Assembly (NCBI RefSeq): GCF_000315625.1
Contig: NW_005434567.1
Span: forward strand, 221,272 to 242,568
Length of the DNA stretch: 21,297 nucleotides
Reading direction: 5' to 3'
From: Guillardia theta CCMP2712
Lineage: Eukaryota > Cryptophyceae > Pyrenomonadales > Geminigeraceae
The translations under genes were made by a program, and so were the position numbers. A model generated the notes under the pieces. It had not been told where the DNA came from and did no database searches. It worked only from the letters and a program-made list of their open reading frames with translations. Positions 1 through 8,751 of the stretch are shown one piece after another (positions within the stretch are counted from its first letter, which is position 1; each line of letters opens with the position of its first letter).

Positions 1-7
1 ACGTCCC

Positions 8-83
8 TCCCCTCCCCTCCCCTCCCCTCCCCTCCCCTCCCCTCCCCTCCCCTCCCCTCCCCTCCCCTCCCCTCCCCTCCCCT
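8..83. repeat. (TCCCC)n microsatellite
   Basis: A near-perfect 5-bp tandem repeat of about 15 copies, all pyrimidine on the plus strand. It grades into a polypyrimidine tract that ends in CTACAG at 124-132. It therefore probably lies inside an intron of the Cys-rich gene and serves as an oversized polypyrimidine tract before the first visible exon. Confidence 0.95.
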
Positions 84-132
84 TCCCCTTCCCTCCTCCT
101 CCCTCCCCGCAGCTGACCTTCCCTTCCTACAG

Positions 133-2033
133 GGCGCCAACTCTTCATCAGACTGTCTCTGCATCCAAGGCTACCAGCAGCTGTCCAGCGGCTGCACCGC
201 CTGCCCCATCGCGCACTTCAAGGCATCGGTCGGCTCCTCTCCTTGCGAACGATGCCCGGCCGGCTCCGTCAGCGTCTCTACAGCAAGCACTTCCTGCACT
301 CTCTGCCCCTCCGGGACTTTCACTGGGTCAGGGGCAAACCTCAAAGACAACGTCAACTGTTTCCCCTGCGCCGAGGGGACCTTCGCTGCTAACGCTGTAC
401 GTCCAGCCCTCTAGTCCTCCCCGCTCTTCCCTCCTCTTGAATCTATTCTCTTGTCCTATCCCTCCCCTCCTCTTGTGCCAGTTCTTCCGTTCCTTCCGCG
501 CTTACTTCATTTGGCATCCTCGCTGATATCCCTTCCACCTTCAGCTTAACTCCCGACCCCCCACCCTCTCCTCTCCTCTCCTCTCCTCTCCTCTCCTCTC
601 CTCTCCTCTCCTCTCCTCTCCTCTCCTTACTCCACCACAGGGCACCTCGGTCTGTACCGCTTGCTCCGCAGGCTCCTTTTCCCCCTCCACGGGAGCCTCG
701 AGCTGCATAGCATGCGACCCAGGCACATACTCCGCTCAAGGCTCCGTCAACTGCCTCTACTGCAGCCCTGGAACCTTTTCGGCCGGCAACGCCGCCTCCT
801 GCTCCTCGTGCGATGCTGGCAAGTACTCGGGAACACGAGCCCCTGCCTGCTCAGCTTGTCCCCCCGGCACCTACCAGTCGAGCACAGGAGCGAGTCGCTG
901 CGAGTACTGCGGGGAGGGAACGTCGGCAGGGGTGCAGGGCAAGACAGCGTGCGACGCCTGCCAGGCCGGGAAGTACTCGGAGCTGCTGGACGGGCTCAGG
1001 ACTGCGTGCAAGAACTGCGTGCCGGGGACGTTCAGTGTGCAGGCGAAGGATGTTTGCGTAGTGTGCCCGTTCGCCTCCTACCAGAGCACCGCTGGGTCTA
1101 CCTTTTGCCGCAGCTGCCAGGCCAACTCAAACACCTCCTCTCGGGGAGCTAGCAGCTTCGACCGGTGCGTCTGCCTGGCAGGGACGCAGGCGGCGGACGG
1201 GTCCTGCTTCCTCGGGCTGTGGAAGGCAGGGGTGTTCTCAGTAGATGAAAGCTCTATCTCCTCCCCTTGGGTCAAAGTCTATTCGCAGCCCTACAAGACT
1301 GTGACGCTGTCGACTGACTTGACTTCCGCATGCACCAACATCGGCAAGTATCTCATGCTGGTCGGGTTCAAGGGTGCGACGTCGAGCACGGTTGTGGGAG
1401 CAGCGGGAACGATCAGGGACTTTGCAGTGACGGGGGAGAAGCTGACGACGAAGATGCTGATGAGGACGACGGACTCGACACGATCCTTCACAATGACGTG
1501 AGATGGTACTTCACCTTCAGCAGCTTCGGGTTCACCAGCACCACGTACCCCAACGTCTCCCTCCAGATTCAGGTTGATCCTCCTCCTCCTCCTCCACCTC
1601 CTCCTCCTCCGCCCCCCTCCTCCTCCTCCTCCACCACCACCACCACCACCACCTCCTCCTCCTCCTCCCTTTTCGTGTTCTCCCTCCCTTTCGCGTCCTC
1701 CTCTCCACTTCCTCTCACGGGCATAGCTCTCTTTCTGTCCTGATCGACTACTTCAGGACATCGACAACGACGGCTGTCAGTACAGGATGGGGTAGGAACT
1801 TTCCCCTCCTCTCCTCCCCCTCCTTTCCGCTCCCCTCCCCTCCCCTTCCATTCGTCTGACTTCTTTCAGCTGGGATCTCTCCGGTTCAGGAGGCTACCGC
1901 GCAGGCTGCACCTGCAGCAGGTCACCTTCCCTCCTCTCCGGCTTGAACCTTACCCCAGCTCTTTCCCAGCTGCACAAACAAGGCGGATCTGTCAACTTCA
2001 AGCGACTTCATCAAGTTGATCTACTGCGCGTGA
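133..2033 (+). CDS. Cys-rich GCC2/GCC3 (ephrin-receptor-like) repeat protein, 5' partial
   Basis: Exons: 133-396, 641-1572, 1757-1791, 1870-1920 and 1970-2033 (TGA 2031-2033). The 5' part lies outside the window. The first two exons encode repeats of the form C-x2-C-x-P/A-G-x-Y/F-S followed by a further Cys pair (for example CxPGTYS, CDAGKYSG, CPPGTYQS). About ten modules are visible, the hallmark of GCC2/GCC3 and ephrin-receptor-like folds found in large secreted or cell-surface proteins. A non-repeat C-terminal domain follows, with WYFTFSSFGFT, then DIDNDGCQYRMGWDL and a terminal CSSCTNKAD segment that keeps paired cysteines. An extracellular location is inferred. No transmembrane helix follows the repeats, so secretion or an N-terminal anchor off-window is possible. 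The frame must shift near 1498: codons read cleanly to ACG 1496-1498, and the next recognisable coding is in another frame from 1501. See findings. Repeat family confident; role unknown. Confidence 0.85.
564..627. repeat. (CCTCT)n microsatellite in an intron
   Basis: About 12 copies of a 5-bp pyrimidine unit inside intron 397-640 of the Cys-rich gene, directly upstream of its CCACCACAG acceptor. It is the antisense of a GAGGA repeat, so long spurious open frames appear on the minus strand. Confidence 0.95.
1573..1756 (+). repeat. Intron carrying a CCT/CCA trinucleotide tract
   Basis: This intron of the Cys-rich gene begins GTTGATCC and ends CTACTTCAG. Bases 1580-1670 are (CCT)n, (CCA/ACC)n and again (CCT)n. 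The tract reads as poly-Pro, poly-Ser and poly-Thr in open frames. I treat it as non-coding because skipping it joins LQIQ directly to DIDNDGC in frame. Confidence 0.75.
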
Positions 2034-2196
2034 CAGGAGAGTGAGGCAAGTTTGCGGGCCCTGGCCCAGCTACCGCAGCTGGGGCCAGCCCGAGTTGGGC
2101 CCGAACTCGAGGAGGAGGGCAAGGGCAGGAAAATCTTTTTTGTTATTACTAGGAATGGTACAGAGGCTGTCAAATTACAAAAAAATAGACGTGCGA

Positions 2197-4467
2197 TCAA
2201 AGTTTTGGGCCGACGTAGCCCATGGAGGGGACAGCGAAGTTGCCCGACTGCCTCATCAGCTGTAGGATCTGCTGATCATGCATGAGGAGGAGGAGGAGGA
2301 GGAGGAGGAGGAGAAGCAGCAGCAGCAGCAGGGAGGAGGAGAAGAATAAGCATACGAGCATGAGGGATGACGCAAGGGCTTATGTGGTAGAGCAGAGGGT
2401 AGAAGGAGAGGAGGGAAAGGGGTCGAGAGAGTTGAAGGAAATAGAGGAGGGCGACCTGCGCTGCTGCTCCAGAGGCCTTGGAAAACTTGCCCTGCAGCAA
2501 GAATGAGGGCCTGCTGGGGGAGAAGCGAGTATATAGCAGGAGGTTGGAGCAGCAATATGGAGAAGGAGGAGGAGGAGGAGGAGGAGGAGGAGGAGGAAAC
2601 GGAGAAGGAGACGGAGAAGGAGGAGGAGGAGGCTGAAGCTCTTGCCTTGAGCTTCTGGGGTGAAGACTTTGGGGGGGTGTAGGTGGGGTCACTTCCAATG
2701 AGCTGAGAACACTGATAAGCTTCTTCCTCCTGGGCCTCTTCCCCTTTCCTCTTCCTTCAGCTTCCCTCCACCCTCCCCTCCAGCTCCTCTCCTTCCATTT
2801 AGCCTTCCAAACATCCTCCCATCCACCACAACCACGCACTCTCCTCCCCTTCCCAGCACACCTTAGCAGCAAGAGCCTTGTCCTTGGCAAGCAGCGATTT
2901 CCCCTCCTCCTTCACCTGCGCGCTGGGTCAGGAGCCTCCCATTCGGTCTCAGGGCCCCGCACCCGGCGGTTGAAGCTGACGGTGTTGAACTTGCTTGCCT
3001 TGAGCCCCTTGGACCCGCTGGGCTGGTGGAGCTTCTTCGACAGGGCTCTATGGAGAGCAGCCTGAGGGCCGTTAGAACAGGGTCGAGCGCTGCTTTCCCT
3101 GCTCACCTTCTCCTTGATGACTCCGCCGTTCGCCGACGAGCCCTTGCTGCACATGCGAGTAAGAGGATGGATCCCCAACGGGAGGAGCGCGGGAGGAACA
3201 GCAGGAGCAGGAGCAGGAGCAGGAGGAGATTGGAACCGGATGTTGTTTTGTTTGATCTTGAGGCTGCACAAGAGGGTCAGGCACGAAAGTGTCACAGACA
3301 AGCTCGACCGGTTCAAAGACGCCTCCTTCTGCTGTTGGCGAGAGACCTGCCATCAGCGATGATCAGAGCAGGGGAAGAGCAACCCATAGCTCAAGAGCAG
3401 GCAGAAAGAGAGCAAGATCGTCTACAACAAAAGCAGATAGAGGACAATAACGTCTACAACAGAAGCAGATAGAGGACAATAACGTCTACAACAGAAGCAG
3501 AAAGAGGACAAAAACGTCTACAACAGAAGCCCATCCCTTTCATTCGTCCTTGTGGACTACTCACCGCAGCAAGAGTCGACTTGTGGCCGGCTCGCTTGGA
3601 GCAGTCGGCGTAGTAAGTCTTCACCTTGGTCCCATCAGGCGCTACCGACTCTTCCTCCATTGGCTCGCATTCTGCCGGCATCCCATGGCTGATCTCCCAC
3701 TGCTCCCACTCAGACTCTGTGACGGGATAGTCCGGGAATTCCCAGGGTTCTGAAATCACACAGTGAGCTGTCCTCCCCTCCCGCCCCTGCCCCTGCCCCT
3801 GCTCCCACTTCAGCGTACTGCTGACGTTGACTGTATCTTCATCTTCTACTCCACTACTAGTTCTATATCACCACTCCTCGTCAAGGCCCTCGACTCTGTC
3901 GTCGTGCGCGACACAACAGCAACAGCACGTGCTCTTATCTCCTCCCCACCTCCTCTCCATCGTCATCACCAGAGCTTGTGATGTTAGTCGAGTTCTCTGC
4001 GAGCACAACCCTGTCGTACCTGTTCAAGTGGTCAGGCTCAAGACTTGTTCGTCTCTGCCAATAGAAGCAACTCACCAGCTCCTGTCCATGGTCGCACCCA
4101 ATGCTATGGTGGCAATAAGCACCAGGATACCACACACAACGGACTGCAGATGATGGTGAACATCAAATGCAGAGGAACGAAGACCAAACCTTGAAGACGA
4201 CATCGATCCGTCTGGAGTTTGATCTGCAAGAATACAGCACGTGAGCTAAGGCATAGAACGGAGACTACGGGCGCATCGTATCTCCCTATTGACATGGGGA
4301 GAAGGTGCTAGGGCTGCACGAAATGAAACATTGAGCATCGGCATTGCACACGGGCGGCACAGGAAGCAGCAGAGCAATGATTCGCGTGGCTCAAAGTTCC
4401 AGTCTCCCTCCTCCCTCCTCCCTCCTCCCTCCGCTCACCTTGTCAAAGCGCCATAGCCGTCCGCCAT
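2197..4467 (-). CDS. Type II single-pass membrane protein of unknown family
   Basis: Exons in transcript order: 4467-4439, 4223-4190, 4143-4076, 4019-3970, 3749-3565, 3346-3237 (or 3346-3300), 3146-3107, 3061-2963, 2915-2862, 2702-2646, 2510-2487 and 2271-2197. Together they give about 274 codons that join without a stop. The start is MADGYGALTR, with a strong GTGAGC donor. A transmembrane helix at about residues 22-40 (SVVCGILVLIATIALG) follows a short basic N-terminus (SNSRR), so a type II, lumenal or extracellular C-terminus is likely. NST and NIT sequons just after the helix agree with this. An acidic, Trp-rich stretch follows (PWEFPDYP, EWEQWEISHGM), then a Lys-rich region (ASKFNTVSFNRR, KEEGKSLLAKDKALAAK). 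The C-terminus ends GYVGPKL. No family is recognised. Least certain are the exon ending at 3237 or 3300, and a possible extra 12-nt exon at 3830-3819. Skipping intron 2645-2511 needs a GC donor; the stretch is also open in frame as a Ser tract. Confidence 0.78.
2281..2343. repeat. (GGA)n then (GCA)n trinucleotide tract
   Basis: GAG/GGA repeats and a short AGC run on the plus strand, inside the last intron (2486-2272) of the minus-strand membrane-protein gene. On the sense strand this is a long polypyrimidine tract that runs into the GCATGATCAG acceptor. Confidence 0.9.
2563..2634. repeat. (GGA)n tract
   Basis: GGA repeats with interspersed GGAGAC units, inside stretch 2645-2511 of the minus-strand membrane-protein gene. 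Read on that strand it is (TCC)n, which is either intronic polypyrimidine or a run of Ser codons. Both readings keep the frame. Confidence 0.9.
3420..3530. repeat. 32-bp tandem repeat, about 3.5 copies, in an intron
   Basis: Units start at 3420, 3452, 3484 and 3516 (partial). The unit begins GTCTACAACAGAAGCAGATA and ends GAGGACAATAAC, with one to four mismatches between copies. The array lies in intron 3564-3347 of the minus-strand membrane-protein gene. On the sense strand each copy presents CTTCTGTTGTAG, which looks like a 3' splice site. Confidence 0.93.
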
Positions 4468-4846
4468 CGCCCGAAATATCGATGACCCCACGGATGCTTA
4501 TTCCGCGACGTACCCCACAATCTGGTACCCCACATTTTCTTTTCAAAAATGAGTGAAATGTCTGGGTAGGGGTGGTGTACCCCCACCCTCGGCAATGGAG
4601 CTGAAGGAACATTTCGTACCAACAATGGATCTGGAATATCTTTAAGGTAATTGTATTGATTTGCTGTTTGAAAATACTTTAGCTAATCAAAATATGACTC
4701 CTCCAAACAGGTGGAATCACCCCCACCCCTATGTCCAGAGGTAAAAAGTACCCCCTTTTGTGAAATTCTAGATTACCCCACCCCCCCTCCACACATTCTC
4801 GGGACCCTTGCCATACACAGCACCGGAAATAGCTCAAGGCGGCATC
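4468..4846. promoter_or_regulatory. Shared upstream region of two divergent membrane-protein genes
   Basis: This 379-bp gap separates the proposed start codons of the minus-strand gene (ATG 4467) and the plus-strand gene (ATG 4847). It holds TACCCC motifs, including GTACCCCACA twice near 4509 and 4525, and C-runs near 4579, 4722, 4750 and 4784. It also contains an AT-richer stretch at 4600-4710. No TATA box can be assigned with confidence. The promoter role is inferred from gene orientation only. Confidence 0.5.
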
Positions 4847-6437
4847 ATGGAGGGCAGGAAGGGGCAGGTCGCGGTGGAGAGCATGGGCCTGGCATGGGGA
4901 GAGCGCGGCTCCTCCTTCACCATGAAGCGAAGCAGGTGATGAAGATTCATTTTACTGATGACAGTACTAGCGAGTTGTCTTGTGGGAGGAGTTCTTATCG
5001 AGGAAGATGCAACAATGTACACCTGTGCTGGTTTCAGTAGTGGCGTTTGGGTGGGGGCTTGTAACAATGTGATTCTTTGCGGTTTCATGCGAGCAGAAAT
5101 TTGTGACGATACTTGTTCAAATTCAGTTTGTTGTGATGTCGTGATAGAGAGTCGGTCCTGGAAGTGTGAAATACCCATGTGTGGGTGAAGGCCCCATGAA
5201 GCAACAGCTGATTTTGATTGTAACCTTGTTTCACAAAGATTGAAACATAATCAAACTTCACATATGCTTTTGTGTTTGATATTATGTGTTGAATGATAGA
5301 GAGAGAGAGTCGTAAGCTAAGTGTGCGGTCTGTTTGCTGCTGGGTTCTAGCAAGCAAACGCCTTTGCACATCACCTGTGAGAAGCTATAGACTTCTCTAA
5401 GGCTTTTTGTATGCATGTTATCATCTGATACACACAATGAAGTTGCATCTTGCCTCCATGACATCTTTGTTCCGTTGTGCCGTGGTTTGCTGTCGTCTTT
5501 GTGCTGAACCTCCCCCGCAGCTCCAATTGGAATGCCAAGGTCGTCGGTGTGCTGGGTGTTGCAGCAGTGGCTCTTCTGTTGCTCACCGGAGTATCGAAGC
5601 AGCATGAAGCAAAGGAACCTGGAAGGGTACGCACTGCCGTCAGAGTTGTGCGCTCCTTGCTCACTTGCTCTTGATCTGCAGTCCGGGCTGTCTGTTTCCC
5701 AGATCTTGTACGAGGCCGACAATGCTGGAATGAACGGGGGAACTTCTGGCATCGCTTCCAGCGTAAGTGCTCGATGTCGATTTTTGAAGCATGATCCCGA
5801 TCATGTCTTCTGGTGATAACACGATGCTGCAGAAGGGAGATGCCTCGGACTTCATGAACTCAGCGGATCTCGGGGACTACGTTGATGCTATCATCGGACC
5901 TTCGCCATCGGGGGTGAGCTGGTGGGCATGGTGGGCGTGTTTGAGCTCAAGTACTTTTTCTACAGCTGACCGATGGAGGATTCAAGAAGAGAGGTAGTAT
6001 CGCTGTGTCCAAGATCGATGCTTCTGGATTCTACTACCTCAACATCCAAGGAGAAGCTGGTCATGCCCTGAAGACCATACTCCAGGTTTGTGCTCTTGAT
6101 TACCGTCGTCTCCTCCAAACCCCTCTGCAATGTCTTCTGCTTGATAGCTTCCTCCCATTCGTTGCCTCTTACCCTGTGCTATCTCCCCATCATTCTTCTG
6201 CTGAAGCTTGTCCTGCAACCTCCTCGCCCTCCTCCTCTCTCTCCGTCCTACAACCATCTACTGGCCTGCTCCTCACGGTCGTGACAGGGTTCGGATGGTT
6301 ATCATCGGCACTGGAAGGGATATGGGCAGATCTATACTGGTCCCATCCATGAGGGCAACTACGGCGGCAAGGACTATCTGCAGATTCAGGACCTCGTGAC
6401 GGGAGAGGTGGAATACTTCCGTTTCCGCTTCACCTGA
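4847..6437 (+). CDS. Single-pass membrane protein of unknown family, six exons
   Basis: Exons: 4847-4935, 5521-5626, 5682-5762, 5833-5913, 5966-6085 and 6288-6437 (TGA 6435-6437). They total 627 nt, or 208 residues, with all phases consistent. The first exon starts MEGRKGQVAVESM and ends in phase 2 at a CAG|GTGATG donor. It joins to give KRSSSNWNAKVVGVLGV. A hydrophobic helix (KVVGVLGVAAVALLLLTG) lies at about residues 36-53, close to the N-terminus and preceded by basic residues, so type II topology is likely. The C-terminal part is globular-looking and Gly/Tyr-rich (DASGFYYLNIQGEAGHA, GYHRHWKGYGQIYTGP, GGKDYLQIQDL) and ends YFRFRFT. I recognise no family. The architecture, a short tail then a helix in the first coding block, parallels the divergent neighbour. 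An alternative start is a tiny exon at 5437-5441. The 585-nt first intron is long for this window, which lowers confidence in the first exon only. Confidence 0.82.
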
Positions 6438-6608
6438 AGGAGGAGGACGCGCCGCTGGAGCGTCAGGACCTGGTCATGTGGCAGAATCCATTATGATGAT
6501 GATGATAGAGATCTTGAGATGTTATTGTGTACAAATACAGGGTGGTTGACCGAACCTAGCTCCCTCGGGATGACTTGACTACTCTAGGGATGGCCCGGTA
6601 GATCAGTC

Positions 6609-8328
6609 TCAGCCTGCCGATGTTGCTCCATAGCTCCTGCGACATGCGGTCAACACCAACAACCTTCCCGTCCTCTGCCTCCGGGAAAGTACCGGGAAGA
6701 GATCGCACAGCATGACGATCGCCTCCGAACCCATCTCAGCCACCTGTTCGCGCTCTCAGCTGCAGCTGAAGCAACATCTCTCTCACCTTGCTCTCCTCCA
6801 CCGCGTACGCCTCCATCGCGCGCAGTCCTCTGCAGACAAAGGTCACCTTGTCTCATAGAGCGAACATGAGGACAGGGGGTAAGAGAGTACGTGGCGGGGA
6901 GATTGGAGATCAGGGGGGCAAAGAAAAACATCGCAGGGCAGTGCAGGGGAGGAAAGAGAGAGGAGAGGAGGAGAGAAGAGGGAGAGGAGGGGAGGGGGGA
7001 AGCAAAGGAGAGGAGAAGGAGAGGGTGAGGAGATGAAAACGGGAGGAGAGGAGGTGGGAAAAGAGTGGAGAGGAAAGGGAGCAAGAACTTCTGCGTCCGT
7101 AAAAGAAGGCAAGGGAACGAGAACAACTTCGACCTGTCAGGAGCACAAAAACCAGCGACGCCGAAGGCATGCGGGGGAGTCAAGCAGCGAGTCTGGCAGC
7201 CCTTGGAACCCCCCACGAGGACGCGCACTGATCCCGATGAGACGATATAGAGCTTCGAGATAGAGCCCTCCGCCTTCATGACCTGCTCACCTGCTCTGAA
7301 CGTCTTCCAGGTCAACCTTGAGAGGGCTTCAGCTACCACCATGGGGGGCGCGTTCTCCAGCCAAGGCTGCAAAGAGAGGGCACGGACGAAGTGGTCCTCC
7401 AACTTCAACCTGCCTTGTACGTAGCGGACGGGGTCTTGCATGAGTTTCTCAGCGACTTCGAAGGACTGGATCATGGACTTGAGGTTGCTGCCAACGGGAA
7501 GAACTTTCACGATGGCGGCTTGCATTCTATCCCTCTCGTGCCGCAGCATGTCCTCATTCCACTTCTTTACCCTCTGCGAGCAGCAGGGCGAACCGAGTCA
7601 GGTCAAGAGCAAGAAAGATAACCTCTCCTCCTCGCTACCTCGCTTCCTTCCGGCGAGCCCGTGATGGACGGGATTTCCCGCTGTTTCAGCGCACAGGGGT
7701 GGTAATCCCCGCTGATGACCATCCTCATGGTAGTCGACGCCTTCTTGATCCTCGCTGACCCCACGTTGCCTAGTTGGACCCTGAGAGAGTTGGCGATGGC
7801 GGGGAACTCAGATGCGACCTCGAAGAAGCTGGGAGCAAGGTCAGCAGCATCTTCCCTCCCTCCCTCAGATCGCGCTCTCACCTGTCAACGTGGAGCTCCA
7901 ACAGCTCGCAGTCTCCCGCCGCCAGCACATCGGCTGTTCGCTTCTCGCACAACATCATCCCCACCTCCCCGAAGAAACAACCTGGCTCCAACGTGTCTAC
8001 CACTTTCTTCTCAATCTCCACTCGCACTGACCCTGAGTTGACAAAGTACATGCTTTTCCCGTCATCGCCTGATGGTGAAACAAGGGAAATTGTCAACTCT
8101 CTCAATCATTCTCATCACTGAAAGGAACTCGCCTGCTCTGAAGACAACGTCGGAGTCCTTGAAGGAGACCGGCTGCAGCCTCTTGGCAACGGCTTGGAGC
8201 CCCTCAAGGTTGCATCCTCTGAACAATCTCTTCGGCAGAAGCCATGTCCCCGACCACCCGAAGTCATTGTCGTCGCAGTTGACGCAGAGCTTCTCCACAC
8301 TCTCCTTGAGACCTTCCGAGGTCGGCAT
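6609..8328 (-). CDS. Protein with two cyclic-nucleotide-binding (CNB) domains
   Basis: Exons: 8328-8133, 8068-7882, 7828-7720, 7573-7134, 6829-6787 and 6743-6609. They total 1110 nt, or 369 residues, all in phase. An in-frame TGA lies just upstream of the ATG. CNB1 is at about residues 45-160: VFRAGDDGKSMYFVNSGSV, then a complete phosphate-binding cassette with FFGEVGMMLCEKRTA, where Glu100 and Arg109 are the residues that contact the cyclic phosphate and ribose in this family. CNB2 is at about 235-340: TFRAGEQVMKAEG, LYIVSSGSVRVLV, then HAFGVAGFCAPDRGLRAMEA, where the cassette Glu is replaced by Val. A helical linker (KKWNEDMLRHERDRMQ) separates them. No kinase or channel domain is visible, so a regulatory or adaptor role is inferred. 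The first intron (8132-8069) needs a GC donor. The C-terminus after CDLFP is doubtful because of a possible frameshift at 6681-6698. The gene converges with the membrane-protein gene ending at 6437. Confidence 0.88.
6830..7133 (-). repeat. Long low-complexity intron of the CNB gene
   Basis: At 304 nt this intron is several times longer than most in the window. On the plus strand 6940-7090 is almost pure purine (GGAGAGGAG-type). On the sense strand it is a long CT-rich tract. The borders CAG|GTCGAAG and GTCTGCAG|AGG join CAPD to RGLRAMEA, which restores the CNB2 cassette. Several long open frames across it are side effects of the missing stop codons. Confidence 0.8.
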
Positions 8329-8488
8329 GCTGTCTGAAGCTCGTCAACAGCAAGATGTGCGTTGGCAGCAACCCAGTCTCGGAGCAAAGCAGCTGAAAAT
8401 CAGCGCGGGTTCTAGAACAAAAACGAGGAGCTATCCTCTCTCAGACGTGACTCTCGCCTACCAGTCTGTGCTCAGACCGTCTCAGCCA

Positions 8489-8751
8489 AGCAGTAGAGTG
8501 GGCGGCAGTGACCGGGGAGGAACTTCCGGGGCTGCTGGAGCAGTCACGTTAGAGATGGCGGTAGGGTAGTACGAGCCTCGGAGGAAGCTGCCGCAGTGCT
8601 GAACTGAGCAGTAGAGTGGGCCGCGCGGTAGTACAGTAGACTCTCCGATGTCGGTAGTACGAGGAAGGCAGTAGAGATGTCCGATCGGTAGTACGAGGAA
8701 GGCTGTTGAAGCAGTAGAGTGGGCGGTAGTATAGTAGAGATGTCGGTAGTA
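8489..8751. repeat. Degenerate tandem repeat built from GTAGTAC and AGTAGAG words
   Basis: Two nested units recur. GCAGTAGAGTGGG occurs near 8490, 8608 and 8711. TCGGTAGTACGAGGAAG occurs at 8651, 8685 and 8733, and the first two copies are identical over 19 bases. Shorter GTAGAGATGTC pieces link them. Spacing is irregular (34 and 48 bp), so the array has been shuffled. It lies 160-420 bp upstream of the CNB start codon on the minus strand. Confidence 0.88.

Noticed and set aside
661-1152. A 163-codon plus-strand frame overlapping the Cys-rich exon
   Set aside because: It is a shadow frame. The frame with regularly spaced Cys-x2-Cys and PGTY/AGKY motifs explains the same DNA.
2276-2890. A 204-codon minus-strand frame rich in Pro, Ser and Arg
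   Set aside because: It crosses two GGA tracts and several introns of the reconstructed minus-strand gene. The splice-consistent frame gives better protein sequence.
3420-3530. Possible CRISPR-like array
   Set aside because: The 32-bp units are directly adjacent with no unique spacers, and they lie in an intron of a eukaryotic gene.
4269-4276. An 8-nt first exon (ATG CGC CC) for the minus-strand membrane-protein gene
   Set aside because: It is phase-compatible, but the exon at 4467-4439, with a strong GTGAGC donor and MADGYGALTR, is more convincing. It is kept only as an alternative start.
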